From: Asticcacaulis sp. | GTDB lineage: Bacteria; Pseudomonadota; Alphaproteobacteria; Caulobacterales; Caulobacteraceae | Direction: 5' to 3' | NCBI RefSeq assembly: GCF_020217185.1 | Contig: NZ_JAIWNX010000128.1 | Span: forward strand, 1 to 10,000 | DNA length: 10,000 nt | Shown here: positions 7,180 to 10,000 of the stretch, in pieces | Layout of the letters: each line of letters opens with the position of its first letter | How positions within the stretch are numbered: position 1 is the first letter of the stretch | Position numbers and translations under genes: made by a program | Notes under the pieces: model-generated | What the model was told of the DNA's origin: nothing | The model's database searches: none | What the model saw: only the letters and a program-made list of their open reading frames with translations

Positions 7180-7209
7180 ACAAAAACGGCCCCGTTTCCG
7201 GGGCCGTTT
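7180..7209 (-). terminator. typA: Strong intrinsic terminator of typA
   Basis: On the minus strand, an 11-base perfect stem (AAACGGCCCCG at 7209-7199 with CGGGGCCGTTT at 7194-7184) is closed by a GAAA tetraloop. A T-rich stretch follows (TTTTTG, counting the last stem bases, then TTTG). It begins only three bases after the typA stop codon. This is the clearest terminator in the window. It also carries part of the longer reading frame of the neighbouring 6430-7080 gene, which argues that the longer start is not real. Confidence 0.9.
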
Positions 7210-7212
7210 GTT

Positions 7213-9048
7213 TTAATCTTCCTTGGCGCGCTTCTTACGGAACGAGGGGTTCAGTTCCTTCTTGCGCAGGCGGATGTTGAGCGGGGTCACTTCGACCAGT
7301 TCATCGTCTTCGATATAGGCGATGGCCTGTTCCAGAGTCGGGCGACGCGGCGGGGTGAGGCGGATGGCTTCATCCTTGCCCGACGCGCGGACGTTGGTCA
7401 GTTGCTTGGCCTTCATCGGGTTGACGTCGAGGTCGTCGGCGCGCGAATTTTCACCGATGATCATGCCCATATAGGTTTTTTCACCGGCACCCACAAACAT
7501 CACGCCGCGCTCTTCGAGGTTCCACAGAGCGTAGGCCGCCGTTTCACCGTCCGAGTTTGACACCAGCACGCCCTTGCGCTGCTGTTCGATGGGGCCCTTA
7601 TAGGCTTCGTAGTGCGAGAAGACGCGGTTAAGCACGCCCGAACCGCGCGTGTCGGTCAGGAATTCGCCCTGATAACCGATCAGCGAGCGCGACGGCGACT
7701 TGAGCTGGATGCGCGTCTTGCCCGCGCCCGACGGGGCCATGTCCTTCAGTTCAGCCTTACGCGCCGACAGCTTTTCGATGACGACGCCGGTGAACTCTTC
7801 ATCGACGTCGATCATCACGTCTTCGATGGGCTCCATGCGCTCACCGGTTTCCGGATCGGTCTGATAGACCACGCGCGGACGCGAAATGGCGACTTCGAAG
7901 CCTTCGCGGCGCATGTTTTCGATCAGCACGCCCAGTTGCAGTTCGCCGCGGCCGGCGACTTCGAAGGCGTCCTTTTCACCCGACTCGGTGACGCGGATGG
8001 CGACGTTGGATTCAGCTTCCTTCAGCAGGCGGTCGCGGATCACGCGCGACTGCACCTTGGAGCCTTCACGACCGGCCAGCGGCGAGTCGTTGACCGACAC
8101 GGTCATCGAGATGGTCGGCGGGTCGATCGGCTGCGCCGGCAGGGCGGTGTCGAGCGACATATCGCACAGCGTGTCGGCAACCGTGGCCTTCGACAGACCG
8201 GCGATGGCGACGATGTCACCGGCTTCCGAACCTTCGTCCAGCGGCTGACGCTTCAGGCCGCGGAAGGCCAGCACCTTGGTAATGCGGCCGCGCTCGATTT
8301 CCTGACCGTCACGATTCAGCGCCTTGATGGCCAGACCGGGGGTGGCCTTACCCTGCGCGATACGGCCCGTCAGGATGCGGCCCAGGAACGGATCGGATTC
8401 GATCAGCACGGCCAGCATCTGGAACGGCTCGTTGACCTTTGACTGCACGGCGGGCGGCGGTACGTGATCGACGATCAGGTCGAACAGCGGCGCGAGGTTG
8501 TCGGACGGCACATTGAGGTCCAGCGTCGCCCAGCCCGAACGGCCCGACGCATAGATGTGCGGGAAGTCGAGTTGCTCATCCGTCGCGCCCATGGCAGCGA
8601 ACAGGTCGAAGGCTTCGTTGTGCACGCGGTCGGGATCGGCGTGGGCGCGATCGACCTTGTTGATACACAGGATCGGACGCAGGCCCAGCTTCAGCGCCTT
8701 ACCCAGCACGAACTTGGTTTGCGGCATGACGCCTTCTTCGGCGTCCACAAGGATGACGCAGCCGTCCACCATGCCCAGAATACGCTCAACCTCGCCGCCG
8801 AAGTCGGCGTGGCCCGGCGTGTCGATGATGTTGATGCGGGTTTCGCCGGCCTTACCGTTCCACAGGACCGAGGTACACTTGGCGAGGATGGTGATGCCGC
8901 GCTCACGCTCCTGATCGTTGGAGTCCATGGCGCGCTCAACCGTGGCTTCGTTGGCGCGGAAGACGCCCGACTGAGCCAGGAGGGCGTCCACGAGCGTCGT
9001 CTTGCCGTGGTCAACGTGGGCGATAATGGCGATATTGCGAAGATTCAT
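7213..9048 (-). CDS. typA: Translational GTPase TypA/BipA
   Basis: A ribosome-binding GTPase of the EF-G/LepA superfamily. In studied bacteria it is linked to 50S subunit assembly and to growth under cold or other stress. The 611-residue length is close to that of Escherichia coli BipA. All GTPase motifs are intact: P-loop AHVDHGKT (10-17), switch I RERGITI (48-54), DTPGH with the catalytic histidine (76-80), NKVD (130-133) and the ASG of G5 (167-169). The EF-Tu-like beta-barrel domain II and the EF-G-like domains III and V follow, then the TypA-specific C-terminal domain (containing [14 protein letters not shown] and the [27 protein letters not shown] region). The ATG at 9048 is the natural family start ([16 protein letters not shown]). 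The ribosome site is modest: AGAG about seven bases upstream, with GAGG further out. Strong codon bias is visible and fits a well-expressed housekeeping gene. A terminator follows directly. Confidence 0.98.
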   Translation of the reverse strand: MNLRNIAIIAHVDHGKTTLVDALLAQSGVFRANEATVERAMDSNDQERERGITILAKCTSVLWNGKAGETRINIIDTPGHADFGGEVERILGMVDGCVILVDAEEGVMPQTKFVLGKALKLGLRPILCINKVDRAHADPDRVHNEAFDLFAAMGATDEQLDFPHIYASGRSGWATLDLNVPSDNLAPLFDLIVDHVPPPAVQSKVNEPFQMLAVLIESDPFLGRILTGRIAQGKATPGLAIKALNRDGQEIERGRITKVLAFRGLKRQPLDEGSEAGDIVAIAGLSKATVADTLCDMSLDTALPAQPIDPPTISMTVSVNDSPLAGREGSKVQSRVIRDRLLKEAESNVAIRVTESGEKDAFEVAGRGELQLGVLIENMRREGFEVAISRPRVVYQTDPETGERMEPIEDVMIDVDEEFTGVVIEKLSARKAELKDMAPSGAGKTRIQLKSPSRSLIGYQGEFLTDTRGSGVLNRVFSHYEAYKGPIEQQRKGVLVSNSDGETAAYALWNLEERGVMFVGAGEKTYMGMIIGENSRADDLDVNPMKAKQLTNVRASGKDEAIRLTPPRRPTLEQAIAYIEDDELVEVTPLNIRLRKKELNPSFRKKRAKED

Positions 9049-9099
9049 AAAAGACTCTGATCTTTCCTCGGCCCATATCGGGAGAGGATGGCGCGCCGA

Positions 9100-9105
9100 T
9101 ATATA
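9100..9105 (-). promoter_or_regulatory. Candidate -10 element of the typA promoter
   Basis: TATATA stands out in a very GC-rich stretch and would give a typA leader of roughly 45 bases. No convincing TTGACA-like -35 element is found 16-18 bases upstream; the sequence there is C/G-rich. The call rests on the AT patch and its location only. Confidence 0.3.
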
Positions 9106-9136
9106 AACCGGGGGCCGGGTGGGGGGCTTTTCCGCA

Positions 9137-9160
9137 CGCCTCCGTCAGGTGCCGGAGGCG
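9137..9160. other. Perfect 8-base hairpin upstream of typA
   Basis: CGCCTCCG (9137-9144), an eight-base loop, and CGGAGGCG (9153-9160) form a perfect stem. On the minus strand it lies between the T-run of the upstream terminator and the candidate typA -10 element, and it has no T-run of its own. It may be part of the double-terminator region or a regulatory dyad; function unknown. Confidence 0.4.
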
Positions 9161-9173
9161 CTTGCCAACCCAT

Positions 9174-9205
9174 AAAAAAGCCTCTCGCAGACATATGTGA
9201 GAGGC
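9174..9205 (-). terminator. Intrinsic terminator upstream of typA, downstream of the S9 peptidase gene
   Basis: On the minus strand GCCTCTCACA (9205-9196), a six-base loop and TGCGAGAGGC (9189-9180) form a ten-base stem with one mismatch. Six T residues follow (9179-9174). It should end transcription coming from the S9 peptidase gene and insulate typA. Confidence 0.8.
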
Positions 9206-9302
9206 CAAACCGGTTCGGCGCGCGTGATTTGGCGCGGTCTATAACCGAATCTGCGTCAAAGCGCCACCCCGAACCGTGGATTATTTTTGCGGATGCGAAG
9301 GG

Positions 9303-9332
9303 ACGGAGCGCCTCTTACCGGAGGCGCTCCGT
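9303..9332 (-). terminator. 12-base perfect hairpin directly after the S9 peptidase stop codon
   Basis: ACGGAGCGCCTC (9332-9321 on minus) pairs perfectly with GAGGCGCTCCGT (9314-9303) around a six-base loop. It starts seven bases after the TAA of the peptidase. CCCTTCGC follows instead of a T-run, so it may work as an mRNA 3'-end stabiliser or as the first part of a tandem terminator with the hairpin at 9174-9205. Confidence 0.55.
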
Positions 9333-9339
9333 ACTTCGC

Positions 9340-10000
9340 TTACTTCGCGGCCGGTTTTTCTGCCCGCGGCGGGGCGTTCTTGACATAGGTGTCCAGCCAG
9401 CGCGTCATTTCCCACAGCGTATGCAGGTTGGACTCGCGCGCCCGATAGCCATGCGCCTCATTGGGCAGGACCACATAGCGCACATTGGCCCCGGCGCCTT
9501 TCAGGGCGGCGTAGAAGCGCTCGCTCTGGATGGGGAAGGTGCCGGAATTGTCGTCCGCTTCGCCGTGGATCAGCAGGATCGGGTCCTTGATGTTACGGAC
9601 ATAGGTGAAGGGGCTCATCTTCGTGTAGGTGTCGGTCGCCTCCCAGTAGGTGCGCTGTTCCGACTGGAAACCAAACGGCGTCAGGGTGCGGTTATAGGCC
9701 CCTGAGCGCGCGATACCGGCCCGGAACAGATCGGTGTGGGCCAGCAGGTTGGCGGTCATGAAGGCCCCATAGCTGTGGCCACCCACGGCGATGCGGTTAC
9801 GATCCGCGACGCCCAGAGCGACGACGGCATCGACCGCGGCTTTGGCGCTGGCGGTCAGTTGCTCGACATAGGTGTCGTTCGGTTCAGCCCCGTCCTTACC
9901 AATGATCGGCATGGACGGCCCGTCCAGCACGGCATAGCCCTGGGTCAGCAGGAACAGGTGGCTGGCCCCGCCCGGACGGACAAAGCGGTTACCGCTATCG
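9340..10000 (-). CDS. S9 (prolyl oligopeptidase) family serine peptidase, glutamyl-endopeptidase-like, C-terminal part (N-terminus beyond the right edge)
   Basis: The 219 visible residues are the alpha/beta-hydrolase catalytic domain. The frame is open to the right edge (…DSGNRFVRPGGASHLFLLTQGYAVLD), so the beta-propeller expected in this family lies outside the window. The catalytic triad is complete: the nucleophile Ser in GGHSYGAFM (codon 9772-9774), Asp in HGEADDNSGT (codon 9553-9555) and His in NEAHGY (codon 9451-9453). The segments GIARSGAYNRTLTPFGFQ, SPFTYV and RESNLHTLWEM closely resemble, from memory, the plant chloroplast glutamyl endopeptidase and its bacterial relatives, which cleave peptides after Glu. 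That specificity is inferred. The protein ends in a short Lys/Pro/Ala-rich tail (PPRAEKPAAK). The signal peptide, if any, is not visible, so location (periplasm is common) is unknown. A GTG inside the frame at 9930 is not the true start because homologous sequence continues before it. Hairpins follow the stop codon. Confidence 0.92.
   Translation of the reverse strand, partial: DSGNRFVRPGGASHLFLLTQGYAVLDGPSMPIIGKDGAEPNDTYVEQLTASAKAAVDAVVALGVADRNRIAVGGHSYGAFMTANLLAHTDLFRAGIARSGAYNRTLTPFGFQSEQRTYWEATDTYTKMSPFTYVRNIKDPILLIHGEADDNSGTFPIQSERFYAALKGAGANVRYVVLPNEAHGYRARESNLHTLWEMTRWLDTYVKNAPPRAEKPAAK

Noticed and set aside
7612..8442. Plus-strand 276-codon frame opposite typA, and similar frames at 8464-9060
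   Set aside because: They are antisense to a full-length, motif-complete typA; no domain or plausible start signal supports them.
9090..9097. GGCGCGCC palindrome upstream of typA
   Set aside because: An eight-base G/C palindrome is easily expected by chance in such GC-rich DNA, and nothing nearby suggests a binding site.
9011..9705. Small minus frame at 9011-9208 and plus frame at 9088-9705
   Set aside because: The first runs through the typA promoter and leader into typA out of frame. The second crosses two hairpins and then runs antisense to the peptidase. Neither shows protein-like features.
1..10000. CRISPR array, tRNA, rRNA, insertion sequence, toxin-antitoxin or defence system
   Set aside because: I looked for spaced direct repeats, terminal inverted repeats, transposase or integrase motifs and short paired genes and found none. 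Apart from the structures listed, the sequence is explained by ordinary genes.

Overview
The window looks like chromosomal DNA of a Gram-negative alphaproteobacterium, most likely Caulobacterales (an Asticcacaulis-like genome). This rests on the GC-rich codon usage, a large autotransporter beside a TonB-dependent receptor, and the style of the encoded proteins as I recall them from that group. No rRNA, tRNA, CRISPR array, insertion sequence or phage gene is visible. The assignment to an order is inference; no search was run.

Layout. Positions 1-2208 (minus) hold the N-terminal 736 residues of a large secreted autotransporter whose barrel lies beyond the left edge. A divergent intergenic region (2209-2448) carries a good plus-strand promoter and a weak minus-strand one. 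A TonB-dependent outer-membrane receptor follows (2449-4662, plus), probably starting at TTG. After 80 bases comes a membrane-anchored FMN/[3Fe-4S] glutamate-synthase-like protein (4743-6368, plus). It converges on a small unrecognised membrane-anchored protein with six extracytoplasmic cysteines (6430-7080, minus). A short tandem repeat and a GC hairpin sit between these two. Next come a strong intrinsic terminator (7180-7209) and typA/bipA (7213-9048, minus). A hairpin-rich intergenic region (9049-9339) separates typA from the C-terminal half of an S9-family serine peptidase resembling glutamyl endopeptidase (9340 to the right edge, minus).

How the genes relate. The autotransporter and receptor are divergent cell-surface genes and may share a control region; nothing else in the window forms an obvious pathway. 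typA and the peptidase lie on the same strand but are separated by terminator-like structures, so they are probably transcribed independently. The 6430-7080 gene is cut off from typA by the typA terminator and probably has its own promoter.

Most of the window is ordinary core and envelope gene content, and I do not see a new defence or mobile system. The items most worth a second look are three evenly placed calcium-loop-like acidic motifs in the autotransporter passenger, the orphan membrane-tethered glutamate-synthase domain, the uncharacterised six-cysteine protein, and the hairpins upstream of typA.
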